Source: UBA2033 sp035345875
GTDB taxonomy: Bacteria > Spirochaetota > Leptospiria > Leptospirales > Leptospiraceae
Length of the DNA: 64,000 nucleotides
Direction of reading: 5' to 3'
Assembly: GCA_035345875.1 (NCBI GenBank)
Contig: DAORDH010000005.1
Coordinates: 1-64,000 of the forward strand
Positions 7,301 to 15,585 of this stretch are shown here, one piece after another; positions within the stretch are counted from its first letter, which is position 1, and each line of letters opens with the position of its first letter. The notes under the pieces are model-generated. The model was not told the origin of the DNA and did no database searches. It worked only from the letters and a program-made list of their open reading frames with translations. Made by a program: the position numbers and the translations under genes.

Positions 7301-8041
7301 CTACGCAATTAAATTATCTTTTAGATTAACACCTGAAAGTTTTTTTGAGTAGGATTCTGTAACTAGGTAAAGAATTTTATCTGAGGCTAATTTGTAATCG
7401 AGTCCGCCAATACGAATGTTGGAAATGCAATTTCTTTTTTCATCAGTGAAGCCTTTTTTGGGTTTGTAGGTAAGATAAGCGCCAAGGCTATCAGGGGAAC
7501 TTAGACCCGGGCGTTCTCCAATTAAGACGAGGCTAATGTCTGTTTGCTCTAAGGAGGAGATTTCATCCCCGATGGCAACGCGACCATTTTTCACAAGGGA
7601 AAAAGAAAGAGTAAATCCAAGCTCTTCTAATTTTGGATTTAGAATTTTTAGCAAAGGAATGCTGTTTTTCTCAATCGCGCTACTCGATAAACCATCCACG
7701 ATACAAATCGAAATGGATTTTGTTTTTTTCTTTGAAAGATTTTTTTTAGAAGAATCAGAAAGAATTCTTCCTTTGTCGGGGCGGGTGAGATATTCTTCTC
7801 TAGACTCACAGGCGCTTTCCAATTCTTGGAATTTGTATTTTTTTCTGAGCCAGTTTTTGATTTCGGAGAAATTGATTTCTGTGAGAACTGCGTCTCGTGC
7901 TTTTGCGTGCGCCATTTGAAATTGTAACAATTCTTTCGTCGGAATTCCAACTCCACTTCTACCGATTCCGATTCTTGCGGCGGTGTGTTGTTTTATCTTT
8001 GTCCAAGGATCTAAATTCTTTGTAATTTCTTTTTGCGGCAT
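7301..8041 (-). CDS. eutC: Ethanolamine ammonia-lyase, small subunit
   Basis: A 246-residue EutC. Together with EutB it forms the adenosylcobalamin-dependent enzyme that splits ethanolamine into acetaldehyde and ammonia. Family features visible are TAARIGIGRSGVGIPTKELL near the N-terminus, QMAHAKARDAV, and the cobalamin-side segments SICIVDGLSSSAI and VLIGERPGLSSPDSLGAYLTY. Length is normal. Unusually, it is not directly downstream of eutB: a slyD gene of opposite direction lies between them, so eutC must have its own promoter in 8042-8186. No strong ribosome binding site precedes the ATG. No microcompartment shell genes are nearby. Confidence 0.92.
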   Translation of the reverse strand: MPQKEITKNLDPWTKIKQHTAARIGIGRSGVGIPTKELLQFQMAHAKARDAVLTEINFSEIKNWLRKKYKFQELESACESREEYLTRPDKGRILSDSSKKNLSKKKTKSISICIVDGLSSSAIEKNSIPLLKILNPKLEELGFTLSFSLVKNGRVAIGDEISSLEQTDISLVLIGERPGLSSPDSLGAYLTYKPKKGFTDEKRNCISNIRIGGLDYKLASDKILYLVTESYSKKLSGVNLKDNLIA

Positions 8042-8186
8042 AGTTGAAAGATTTTGAGTTTAAAGGGAAATGCAATCAATTAAAAATGAAATGACAGATT
8101 TAGAACCTTAAAATTTCATAAAATTAAATTCAAAAGACCACCGAAGATAGATTCCTTTTTCTTCTTTTGTGGTGAAAGGATATCTT

Positions 8187-8669
8187 ATGGTTATTTCAAA
8201 AAACAAAGTAGTTGCAATCGACTACACACTGAGAAATTCAGAAGGGGAAATCATTGATGCTTCTGCTGGACAAGAACCCCTCGTTTACATTCAAGGAATC
8301 GGAAATCTAATTCCTGGTCTCGAAGAAATGTTAGAAGGAAAAAAAGTAGGCGATACGTTCAAAGCCGTTATTCCTCCGGAAAAAGCTTACGGCGAATTTG
8401 ATGAAAGCCTAGTGCAACTCATCCCAAGTAAACATTTTGCGCAAATCCCAAATTTAGAAGTAGGAATGCAATTACAAGCAAACATGGATGGACAAATTCG
8501 CATTGTAACTGTAACTGCAATCGAAGAAAATTCTGTTGAGATCGATGCAAACCATCCACTCAGCGGAGAGACGTTAGACTTTGATGTTACAGTAAAAAGT
8601 ATCCGTGAAGCAAGCCAAGAAGAATTAGATCATGGTCATGTGCACGGAGAAGGTGGACACCATCATTAA
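8187..8669 (+). CDS. slyD: FKBP-type peptidyl-prolyl isomerase, SlyD-like
   Basis: A 160-residue cytoplasmic proline isomerase and chaperone. The FKBP core is seen in VVAIDYTLRN, LVYIQGIGNLIPGLEEML and KAVIPPEKAYGEFDE; the insert-in-flap region follows, and a His-rich tail (HGHVHGEGGHHH) can bind nickel or other metals. The ATG at 8187 is preferred over the GTG at 8169 because AAAGGA lies six bases before it. It is convergent with eutB, the stop codons overlapping by four bases, and divergent from eutC. A metal-handling chaperone between cobalamin-enzyme genes may be chance. Confidence 0.9.
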   Translation: MVISKNKVVAIDYTLRNSEGEIIDASAGQEPLVYIQGIGNLIPGLEEMLEGKKVGDTFKAVIPPEKAYGEFDESLVQLIPSKHFAQIPNLEVGMQLQANMDGQIRIVTVTAIEENSVEIDANHPLSGETLDFDVTVKSIREASQEELDHGHVHGEGGHHH

Positions 8670-10033
8670 TAATCGGCAAGTAGTTTTGCCGGAGTCTTAG
8701 ATCTAGGAATCATTTTCTCATCTAAGATTTGCATACGAATCAGCCAGTCTTCAAACTCTGGAGCTGGCTTTAATCCTAAAACCTGCCTTGCATACAATGC
8801 ATCATGAAACGAAGTGCTTTGGTAATTTAGCATGATATCATCGGCTCCCGGAATTCCCATTATAAAAGTGCAACCTGCTACTCCTAGAAGTGTAAGCAAT
8901 ACATCCATATCGTTTTGATCCGCATCTGCATGATTGGTATAGCATATATCGCATCCCATCGGAAGTCCTAAAAGCTTTCCGCAAAAATGATCTTCGAGTC
9001 CAGCTCGAATGATTTGTTTTCCATCATAAAGATATTCTGGTCCAATAAAACCAACGACTGTATTCACTAGAAGTGGGTTGAATTTTTTTGCAACTGCATA
9101 GGCTCGCACTTCACAGGTTTGTTGATCGAGGGAATGATTGGCGTTCGCTGATAATGCACTTCCTTGCCCTGTTTCAAAATACATTAGGTTTTGTCCGACA
9201 GTTCCTCTCTTAAGAGAAAGTCCAGCTTCATAGGCTTCCTGTAGTAATTTTAAATTGATTCCGAAGGATGTATTTGTTTTTTCTGTTCCGCCTATCGACT
9301 GGAATACTAGATCGATGGGAGCTTTTTTTTGAATGGCTTCGATTGTATTTGTGACATGCGTGAGAACGCAAGACTGGGTTGGTATTTTATATTTTTCCCT
9401 GACCTCATCTAACATTTTTAAAAGTTCGATCGCATTGTAGACATTGTCAGTGGCAGGATTGATTCCTAAAACTGCATCTCCACTTCCTAAGAGAAGTCCA
9501 TCGATTAAACTGGCTGCAATTCCTTTTAGATCATCCGTTGGATGATTGGGTTGAAGTCTAGTTGATAGTCTTCCAGAAAGTCCAATTGTATTTCTAAATT
9601 TTGTTACTACATTGCATTTTTTTGCAACGGAAATTAAGTCTTGGTTTCGCATAATCTTGGATACGGCTGCAACCATTTCAGGAGTGAGTCCATCTTGTAA
9701 ATCGGTTAACGTCTCAGTAGTTGTGTTTTCAGATAGTAGAAATTCTCTAAATTCTCCCACACTGAGCCCGGATATTATTTGAAAAGCTTTCTTGTCGTGG
9801 CTATCTAGGATTAGCCGCGTGACTTCATCTTTTTCATAGGGAATTAATTCTTCCTCTAAAAAGCGTTTTAAGGGAACTTCAGAGAGTGTAATTTGTGCGG
9901 CTACTCTTTCCTCTTGCGTGCTTGCTGAAACTTTCGCTAATACATCGCCTGATCTATGAGGAGTTGCTTTCGCCATTAATACTATTAAATTTTTAAACTG
10001 ATAGGTTTTTTTAGAAACAGTTGTTTTATACAT
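8666..10033 (-). CDS. eutB: Ethanolamine ammonia-lyase, large subunit
   Basis: A 455-residue EutB, the usual length. It is the catalytic TIM-barrel subunit that binds ethanolamine and works with EutC and adenosylcobalamin. Recognisable blocks include GLSGRLSTRLQPNHPTDD, LLLGSGDAVLGINPATDN, FETGQGSALSANANHS and GPEYLYDGKQIIRAGLEDHF. It overlaps the upstream permease gene by 8 bases, so uptake and breakdown are translated together. The ammonia released can serve as nitrogen source; no acetaldehyde dehydrogenase lies in the window. Confidence 0.95.
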   Translation of the reverse strand: MYKTTVSKKTYQFKNLIVLMAKATPHRSGDVLAKVSASTQEERVAAQITLSEVPLKRFLEEELIPYEKDEVTRLILDSHDKKAFQIISGLSVGEFREFLLSENTTTETLTDLQDGLTPEMVAAVSKIMRNQDLISVAKKCNVVTKFRNTIGLSGRLSTRLQPNHPTDDLKGIAASLIDGLLLGSGDAVLGINPATDNVYNAIELLKMLDEVREKYKIPTQSCVLTHVTNTIEAIQKKAPIDLVFQSIGGTEKTNTSFGINLKLLQEAYEAGLSLKRGTVGQNLMYFETGQGSALSANANHSLDQQTCEVRAYAVAKKFNPLLVNTVVGFIGPEYLYDGKQIIRAGLEDHFCGKLLGLPMGCDICYTNHADADQNDMDVLLTLLGVAGCTFIMGIPGADDIMLNYQSTSFHDALYARQVLGLKPAPEFEDWLIRMQILDEKMIPRSKTPAKLLADY

Positions 10034-11336
10034 GTTTTTTATCCTTTAGATAAAAATAAAAATAGGAATATGCTAGAGTTAAAGTAAATAGGTAAATCAT
10101 TCCAATTTCAAAATGAAATATCATCAGAGAAAAAAGTGCAATGATTGCGAAAAGAAACGCAATGAAAGGAGTGATTGGAAAAAAGGGAACCCTAAAAGAA
10201 CTTTTGATATGAGAATGATCTTTCCTTAAATAAAACAGTGAAACCATAGAAATGATGTAGAGTGTAAGTGCTCCAAAGCAGGCGAGCGTGATAATCTCCG
10301 CTGTTTTTCCTGTAAGGAGTGCCAATATTCCCAAAATTGCATTTCCTAGAAGTGCGTTAGCTGGCGTATGATACCTTGCATTTATATTTCCAAAAACTTT
10401 CGGGGCATATCCCACCCTTGCAAATTCATAGGTGGCTCTCCCAGATGCTAATAGTATTCCATGAAAGGAAGCAATCAACCCTAAAAGCCCAACAAAGACT
10501 ATGATTTGATAATAAAAAGAATTTTTTCCAATTATGGAAGCAAGCGCCAATGGCAAAGGTGAATCAGACATTTCCTTTGTTCCACTGATATATACAATAC
10601 TTTCCCAACCGTTAATTCCTATAGAAGAAAAAAATGTTAATATACACAAAAATACCAGTGTGAGTAATGCAAATCCAAATCCGAGTAGTATATTCTTCTG
10701 TGGATTGATTACTTCTTCTGCTACATTTGCAATCCCCTCTATTGCAAGAAAAAACCATATTGCAAATGGAAGAGAAGCAAAGATTCCAGAGATTCCATTT
10801 GGAAGTGGATTCTTATTTAAATTGGAAAATTGAAAATGAGGAAGTGCAATAGCAGCAAATAGTAATAATGCGCTCACTGCTAGTATGGTTACTATCAATT
10901 CAAAGAATGCTGCCATTTTAACTGCAAATATATTTAGAGCGGTAAATACAAAGTAGCTCCCAATTGCCGCAACAAGTATTGGAATCGAAGGAAAAAATAA
11001 ATTCAAGTAAGCACCTATTGCCACTGCAATCGCAGGTGGTGCAAATACGAATTCAATTATCTGTGCAATTCCTGCTATATACCCGAAATGATGATTCAAT
11101 GTAAAGTTTGCATAATCAAACGCACCGCCCGCCCTCGGTATTGCACAAGCAAGCTCCGTATAACTAAACGTAAACGTTATGTATAAGACTATGATAAATA
11201 GTGTTGCCATTAGAAATCCAAAACTTCCACCCCTCGGCAATCCTAAATTCCAACCGAAATACATTCCCGATATAACGTATCCTACCCCAAGTCCCCAAAG
11301 CAAAAATGGTCCTAAATTCTTCTCTAATTTACTCAT
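10026..11336 (-). CDS. eat: Ethanolamine permease, APC family
   Basis: A 436-residue inner-membrane transporter with about twelve hydrophobic segments. The first helix region GLGVGYVISGMYFGWNLGLP and the block YTELACAIPRAGGAFDYAN are typical of amino acid-polyamine-organocation carriers of the ethanolamine permease group. Direct coupling to eutB through an 8-base overlap supports ethanolamine as substrate. GGAGGGAAGGAAA precedes the ATG on the minus strand. It is the first gene of the permease-eutB unit. Confidence 0.88.
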   Translation of the reverse strand: MSKLEKNLGPFLLWGLGVGYVISGMYFGWNLGLPRGGSFGFLMATLFIIVLYITFTFSYTELACAIPRAGGAFDYANFTLNHHFGYIAGIAQIIEFVFAPPAIAVAIGAYLNLFFPSIPILVAAIGSYFVFTALNIFAVKMAAFFELIVTILAVSALLLFAAIALPHFQFSNLNKNPLPNGISGIFASLPFAIWFFLAIEGIANVAEEVINPQKNILLGFGFALLTLVFLCILTFFSSIGINGWESIVYISGTKEMSDSPLPLALASIIGKNSFYYQIIVFVGLLGLIASFHGILLASGRATYEFARVGYAPKVFGNINARYHTPANALLGNAILGILALLTGKTAEIITLACFGALTLYIISMVSLFYLRKDHSHIKSSFRVPFFPITPFIAFLFAIIALFSLMIFHFEIGMIYLFTLTLAYSYFYFYLKDKKHV

Positions 11337-11695
11337 CTACTTTTTCCTTCCCTCCATTCACAGAATCTTATCAATTTAGGAAAGATTTTTAATTTTTAGA
11401 AAAATCTTCGTGGCCTTATAGAATTAAGGAGCCTTTTTACAACTACCTTAGATTTCGTCGGAACTCCGTCACTCCTTAGTGATGCAAATTTTTTTTTATT
11501 AAGCTGGTTTTTTTTTTGAAAAATGCCGCACAAAACTTCAATTTTCTACTCCTATTATAGTAATAGCACTTTGAAATTTATAAGAGTTTGTAAATAAATT
11601 GAATTTAAGAAGATAGAAGTATGGGATTTTAACTTATTTCAGAAATGGATCAACATACCCTCTTGCACTCACTTTGTATCGAAAGGAGTTTTTAT
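11337..11695. other. Intergenic region between divergent genes
   Basis: No gene seen. It contains a small hairpin TCACTCCTTAGTGA at about 11468-11481 followed by T/A tracts, and must hold the promoters for the leftward permease-eutB unit and the rightward DUF1564 gene. I could not identify a cobalamin riboswitch or other conserved leader. Confidence 0.4.
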
Positions 11696-12223
11696 ATGAG
11701 TGAAAATTTAAACGGAAAAACATTTTCTAAACAAAAAATCTTATTTCCAAGAGAGAATCTTAAATATGCAGAGTTTAGCTCTACACTTTTGATTCCCATT
11801 GAGTATCTAGATTTACTTCAAAGTAAAATTATAAAGCATAAAGGTATACGTAGCTATGTCGCCTATCTTCTAGGAAAATATCAACTTCATATTGCAAATG
11901 GGCTTGTTCCTGGCTATTCGAATGTCACTACAAAATATCAGGAAAAAGATCTGAGTTTACAAAAAATATCTTTTCGCCCTAGACCAGAAGATTGGGCAGA
12001 ACTAAAACTTTATCGTATTAGTTTTGGTATGTCTATCTCCGCCTTTTTCGTATACCTACTGATTGCAGATTCTGTTGATTTTGCTGAGACCGTTTCCCAC
12101 TACCTATCCACTGTCGGAATTCCTGTGATCGCAAATTTTGACTTGACCGCAAAAGTCTATCTTTGGAATCAAAAGACGTTTTATACGAAAGTTTTCTTAT
12201 ATAGGAAGGGTAAGTATTATTAA
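11696..12223 (+). CDS. DUF1564 family protein
   Basis: A 175-residue protein of the DUF1564 family, which I know mainly as a Leptospira paralogous family with a ribbon-helix-helix-like region. Typical stretches are SSTLLIPIEYLDLLQSKI, YVAYLLGKY, KYQEKDLSLQKISFRPRPED and SFGMSISAFFVYLL. The ATG at 11696 follows AAAGGAG by seven bases and is preferred to the ATG at 11645. It may bind DNA, but no target is visible. The short C-terminal extension after residue 140 is not recognised. This gene is the best single taxonomic hint in the window. Confidence 0.8.
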   Translation: MSENLNGKTFSKQKILFPRENLKYAEFSSTLLIPIEYLDLLQSKIIKHKGIRSYVAYLLGKYQLHIANGLVPGYSNVTTKYQEKDLSLQKISFRPRPEDWAELKLYRISFGMSISAFFVYLLIADSVDFAETVSHYLSTVGIPVIANFDLTAKVYLWNQKTFYTKVFLYRKGKYY

Positions 12224-12254
12224 TATAATACTATATTTCTAAAAATAAAACAAT

Positions 12255-13199
12255 TTATCTTTTAATTTCACCCTGGAAATACTTGATTGTTCTTTTTAGA
12301 CCTTCAATCAATGGAACGTTGTACTTATATCCTAACTTTTCTTTCGCTAAAGTTAAATCTGGTCTTCTTCTAGCTGGATCATCCTGTGGGAGTGGATTGT
12401 AAATAATTTTTGATTTAGATTTTGTTAGTTTTATAACTAGTTCAGCCAATTCTTTGACTGTAAATTCGTCGGAATTCCCAAGATTCACAGGACCTTTGAA
12501 TGAGTCTTGGTTCATCATAGAGATAATTCCATTTACTAGATCATCTACATAGCAAAAAGAACGAGTTTGACTCCCATCACCATAGATAGTAATATCTTTT
12601 CCGGAAAGAGCTTGCACTATAAAATTACTCACAACTCGACCGTCATTCGCAAGCATACGAGGACCATAAGTGTTGAAAATTCGGATTACACGGATATCAA
12701 CGGCATGCTGTCTATTATAATCAAAGCATAGAGTCTCAGAAATTCTTTTACCTTCATCATAGCAGCTTCTAATTCCAATAGTATTTACATTACCCCAATA
12801 GGATTCTTTTTGAGGATGTTCGAGAGGATTTCCGTAAACTTCACTTGTGGATGCTTGTAAGATTCTAGCCCTAGTCCTTTTTGCAAGACCAAGCATATTA
12901 ATAGTTCCCATAACGTTTGTTTTAACTGTTGAGATGGCATTATATTGATAATGAACTGGGGAAGCAGGGCATGCGAAATTATAGATTTGATCTACTTCGA
13001 TTCGAAGGTCATTTATGATATCATGACGAATCATTTCGAAATTTGGATTTTTTAATAGATGTGCTATATTTTTTTTTCTACCGGTAAAATAATTATCTAC
13101 CGATATAACTTCATTCCCTTCTTTTAAAAGTCGTTCACATAAATGTGATCCAATAAAACCAGCTCCGCCAGTGACTAATATGCGTTTACTCATGCTCAT
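12255..13199 (-). CDS. uxs: UDP-glucuronate decarboxylase (UDP-xylose synthase)
   Basis: A 314-residue short-chain dehydrogenase/reductase that turns UDP-glucuronate into UDP-xylose for surface polysaccharide. The NAD-binding motif is TGGAGFIGSHL at residue 10, the active-site tyrosine and lysine lie in SCYDEGKR near residue 147, and RIFNTYGPRM plus GSQTRSFCYVDDLV are hallmark blocks of this subfamily. The start overlaps the end of the M50 peptidase gene by 14 bases (an internal ATG at 13193 would shorten this). It is the last gene of the leftward envelope operon. A related nucleotide-sugar epimerase cannot be fully excluded. Confidence 0.87.
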   Translation of the reverse strand: MSMSKRILVTGGAGFIGSHLCERLLKEGNEVISVDNYFTGRKKNIAHLLKNPNFEMIRHDIINDLRIEVDQIYNFACPASPVHYQYNAISTVKTNVMGTINMLGLAKRTRARILQASTSEVYGNPLEHPQKESYWGNVNTIGIRSCYDEGKRISETLCFDYNRQHAVDIRVIRIFNTYGPRMLANDGRVVSNFIVQALSGKDITIYGDGSQTRSFCYVDDLVNGIISMMNQDSFKGPVNLGNSDEFTVKELAELVIKLTKSKSKIIYNPLPQDDPARRRPDLTLAKEKLGYKYNVPLIEGLKRTIKYFQGEIKR

Positions 13200-14052
13200 T
13201 CAACCCTTCTTTTTTTAATTGTGTTGCCCAGTCTTTATGAAGTGGTTTGCCATCTAGGTCAAGCCCTCTTGATAGGAACCATTGTGCAACATCTGGTTCA
13301 ACATTTGCTTGTGCAAATTGTTTCTTCAATTTACTCATCTTTGCAAATGGGTCTGGTTCTGTAAAAGTTTTTTTTACAAAAGTTCCCAGAAGCAGAACAC
13401 TAATACTAGACCAAATTAAAGCAATCATAACTCCAAGTTGATTCAGATTTAGACCGAGAAATCTTTCTTTTTTGCCTATCATCCAGTTCGCAAGAATTCC
13501 TGCATCCGATTGGTGGATATGGTTTGTAAAATCAGCTAGATCATAAATACTATAAAGAGAAACACCTGTTCCAAGAAAAATAAGAGTTAGGGAGGAAACT
13601 TCTCGACTGGTTAGTGAGAGGATAACGAAGATTATCCCGAAACGAATTCCAGTGTTGTAAGTAAAGTCATGACTCGATGAGTAAAAATGAGTAAATAAAA
13701 TTAAAAAAATACCAACAAAGCCGAGAAAATGTTTAGCTTGCTTTTTATGAAAACCTCTATTTAGTAGAATTCCTCCTAAAAGAGAAGAACCAATATAACC
13801 TGCTGAGACTACAAATAGAAAAGAGGCTTGTAGTTTACCTGAAATGACAGTTTCTCCTGATTCATTTCCGTGAATAAAAATCTTCTCAACAACACCGCCG
13901 GTAAGTAGAGCAGCTGTCGCATGGCAAATTTCATGGAATAAGACGATAACAGCTTTCAGGTGGATCATAATTTTAAAATCCCAAAAAGCTATAAGAGTGA
14001 GAACGATTGAAAAAAAGAATATTAATTTTTGTGATCTCACATCATTCTCCAA
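13186..14052 (-). CDS. M50-like membrane metallopeptidase
   Basis: A 288-residue polytopic membrane protein with about eight hydrophobic segments. The zinc-binding HExxH is seen as FHEICHA near residue 37, within a membrane helix as in M50 intramembrane proteases. The second site is not obvious; NHIHQSDAGI is a candidate region. The C-terminal 45 residues are cytoplasmic and charged. It overlaps its upstream neighbour by 11 bases and its downstream neighbour by 14. M50B-like proteins often have no known substrate; the operon suggests an envelope role. Confidence 0.7.
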   Translation of the reverse strand: MENDVRSQKLIFFFSIVLTLIAFWDFKIMIHLKAVIVLFHEICHATAALLTGGVVEKIFIHGNESGETVISGKLQASFLFVVSAGYIGSSLLGGILLNRGFHKKQAKHFLGFVGIFLILFTHFYSSSHDFTYNTGIRFGIIFVILSLTSREVSSLTLIFLGTGVSLYSIYDLADFTNHIHQSDAGILANWMIGKKERFLGLNLNQLGVMIALIWSSISVLLLGTFVKKTFTEPDPFAKMSKLKKQFAQANVEPDVAQWFLSRGLDLDGKPLHKDWATQLKKEGLNEHE

Positions 14053-14506
14053 TACTTACGACCGCTGGCTCAAATTTAAAATAATAATAACCACCAGAGT
14101 TATCTTCAAGTTCAATATGATTTGCTTTTGTCTTCTTAAAAAAAAGTAGGGACTTTACTTTATAATTACCCTGACCAGTTGTTATATCTGGGCTTAATGT
14201 TTTTTTATTTTCATCGACAAACATCATATTGATTTCGTTTTTATCAGGGTTTTTCTCTTTTATTGTTTTTATAGAATCTGATAGTTTTCTATCAATATTA
14301 TAACAATCTAAAACTTCAACATGCTTGTATTCTACCACTTCATTTAATTTAACTCTACACAATTGGTGAATTTTGGGGTTTATTTTTATTTTAATTGGTT
14401 TTGCAGTTAGATAAAAAAATGGACTTGGATTTTTTTCTTCAACAGAAACAATAGAGGATAATCCTAAATAGCCACAGAACAAAAATAAAAGTATAAAATT
14501 ATTCAT
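14042..14506 (-). CDS. Secreted hypothetical protein
   Basis: A 154-residue protein with an N-terminal signal peptide (NNFILLFLFCGYLGLSSIVS). The rest is beta-rich and basic (KPIKIKINPKIHQLCRVKLN, LLFFKKTKANHIEL, GGYYYFKFEPAV) with two further Cys residues near residues 49 and 67 that might pair. No family recognised. It overlaps both neighbours by a few bases, so it is translated as part of the PBP1A operon and probably acts in the periplasm. Confidence 0.65.
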   Translation of the reverse strand: MNNFILLFLFCGYLGLSSIVSVEEKNPSPFFYLTAKPIKIKINPKIHQLCRVKLNEVVEYKHVEVLDCYNIDRKLSDSIKTIKEKNPDKNEINMMFVDENKKTLSPDITTGQGNYKVKSLLFFKKTKANHIELEDNSGGYYYFKFEPAVVSIGE

Positions 14507-15573
14507 TGAATTAATTTTCCCATTTTTTTATAAAAAAAATCATCTTCATTTCTTAGAATCAATTCTTGGATAGATCTTTTTACTGATTTAAAATTATTTT
14601 TATTTTTACAGTATAGGTTTAAAATTTCATCCTGTTCCTTTTGAGCTTTTATCTTGCCGGATTTAAGAATTTCACAGGATTCTTTCTCGCCTCCACTAAT
14701 AAAAAGAGTTTTGGCTACTTCTATCATTTCTGCGCTAATAAATCCATCTTCTTTCTTAGCATAGCTAGCACTCATATGAAAATACCGAATACTTTGTCTG
14801 TATTTTTTTTTATTCCTTAAATGCGTTCCATAAAAGAAAAGGATATCTGATTTTTGTTCATTTGTTAAAGAGCTAATCGACGCAGCATCTAGAATTGCTT
14901 TCTCTATACTTGTAGCCGTTGTTGAAACGCTAGCCGCCTTAGTTATATACGCTAATTTTAAAACAGGATTAATATCAGGGATTTCTGAAATTAGAAATGC
15001 AAGAGAATCCAAATCTTTAGTTTGAAATTTAATTGCAAAAATATAATGAAGCAAATAAGAACTAGGGTAGTAGTTGTAAATACTCAGAAGATCTTTTCTT
15101 GAAGTCTCATCATTTTTTAAGGAAATATTAACCATTTCCAGAAAAGCCGATTCATCTATTTTTAAATTTGTAGAAATATTTTTTACGAGTTGATCTGTTT
15201 TTTTCTGTCTTACTTTGTCTGGAGGAAATTTTGAATTTAAAATAAATATCTCTTCAAATCTGCTAAATTTTATATATAAAAAAAACAATCTATTGATTGT
15301 GTTTTTTTGAACTTTTTTTGAAATATCGGCTTGTTCCAAAACTTTTTCATAAAGATTGATTGCAAGTAAAGGAGAAATCTTTTCGATTCGATATGCTTCA
15401 TTGTATAAGCTTTTTGATTCTTTTGCATAAATTTGTTTTGAACCCAAAGAAGTCATTATCCCTACTAAAAGGATAAATAAAACTGCTCTCATCGTAAGAC
15501 GAATTAACTTCCAATTTATTTGCAAGAATGATTGAACCAAACCCTTTAAGTCTTTTTTCACTTTATTTCTCAT
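14503..15573 (-). CDS. Helical-repeat (TPR-like) exported protein
   Basis: A 356-residue protein with a hydrophobic segment at about residues 25-48 that could be an uncleaved anchor or a long signal peptide. The body is all-helical, with repeat-like pieces such as SLYNEAYRIEK, LAINLYEKVLEQA and YRQSIRYFHMSASYAKKED, consistent with TPR folds that hold protein complexes. No enzyme motif. It lies 12 bases downstream of PBP1A and overlaps the next gene by 4, so a scaffold for the peptidoglycan machinery is a reasonable inference. Confidence 0.65.
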   Translation of the reverse strand: MRNKVKKDLKGLVQSFLQINWKLIRLTMRAVLFILLVGIMTSLGSKQIYAKESKSLYNEAYRIEKISPLLAINLYEKVLEQADISKKVQKNTINRLFFLYIKFSRFEEIFILNSKFPPDKVRQKKTDQLVKNISTNLKIDESAFLEMVNISLKNDETSRKDLLSIYNYYPSSYLLHYIFAIKFQTKDLDSLAFLISEIPDINPVLKLAYITKAASVSTTATSIEKAILDAASISSLTNEQKSDILFFYGTHLRNKKKYRQSIRYFHMSASYAKKEDGFISAEMIEVAKTLFISGGEKESCEILKSGKIKAQKEQDEILNLYCKNKNNFKSVKRSIQELILRNEDDFFYKKMGKLIQ

Positions 15574-15585
15574 TTCTTTTTACTA

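Noticed and set aside
7648..7956. 102-codon minus-strand frame inside eutC
   Set aside because: Shadow of eutC in another frame; eutC is strongly conserved through the region.
11337..11695. Cobalamin riboswitch upstream of the B12-dependent ethanolamine genes
   Set aside because: No B12-box-like conserved sequence or fitting stem arrangement seen.
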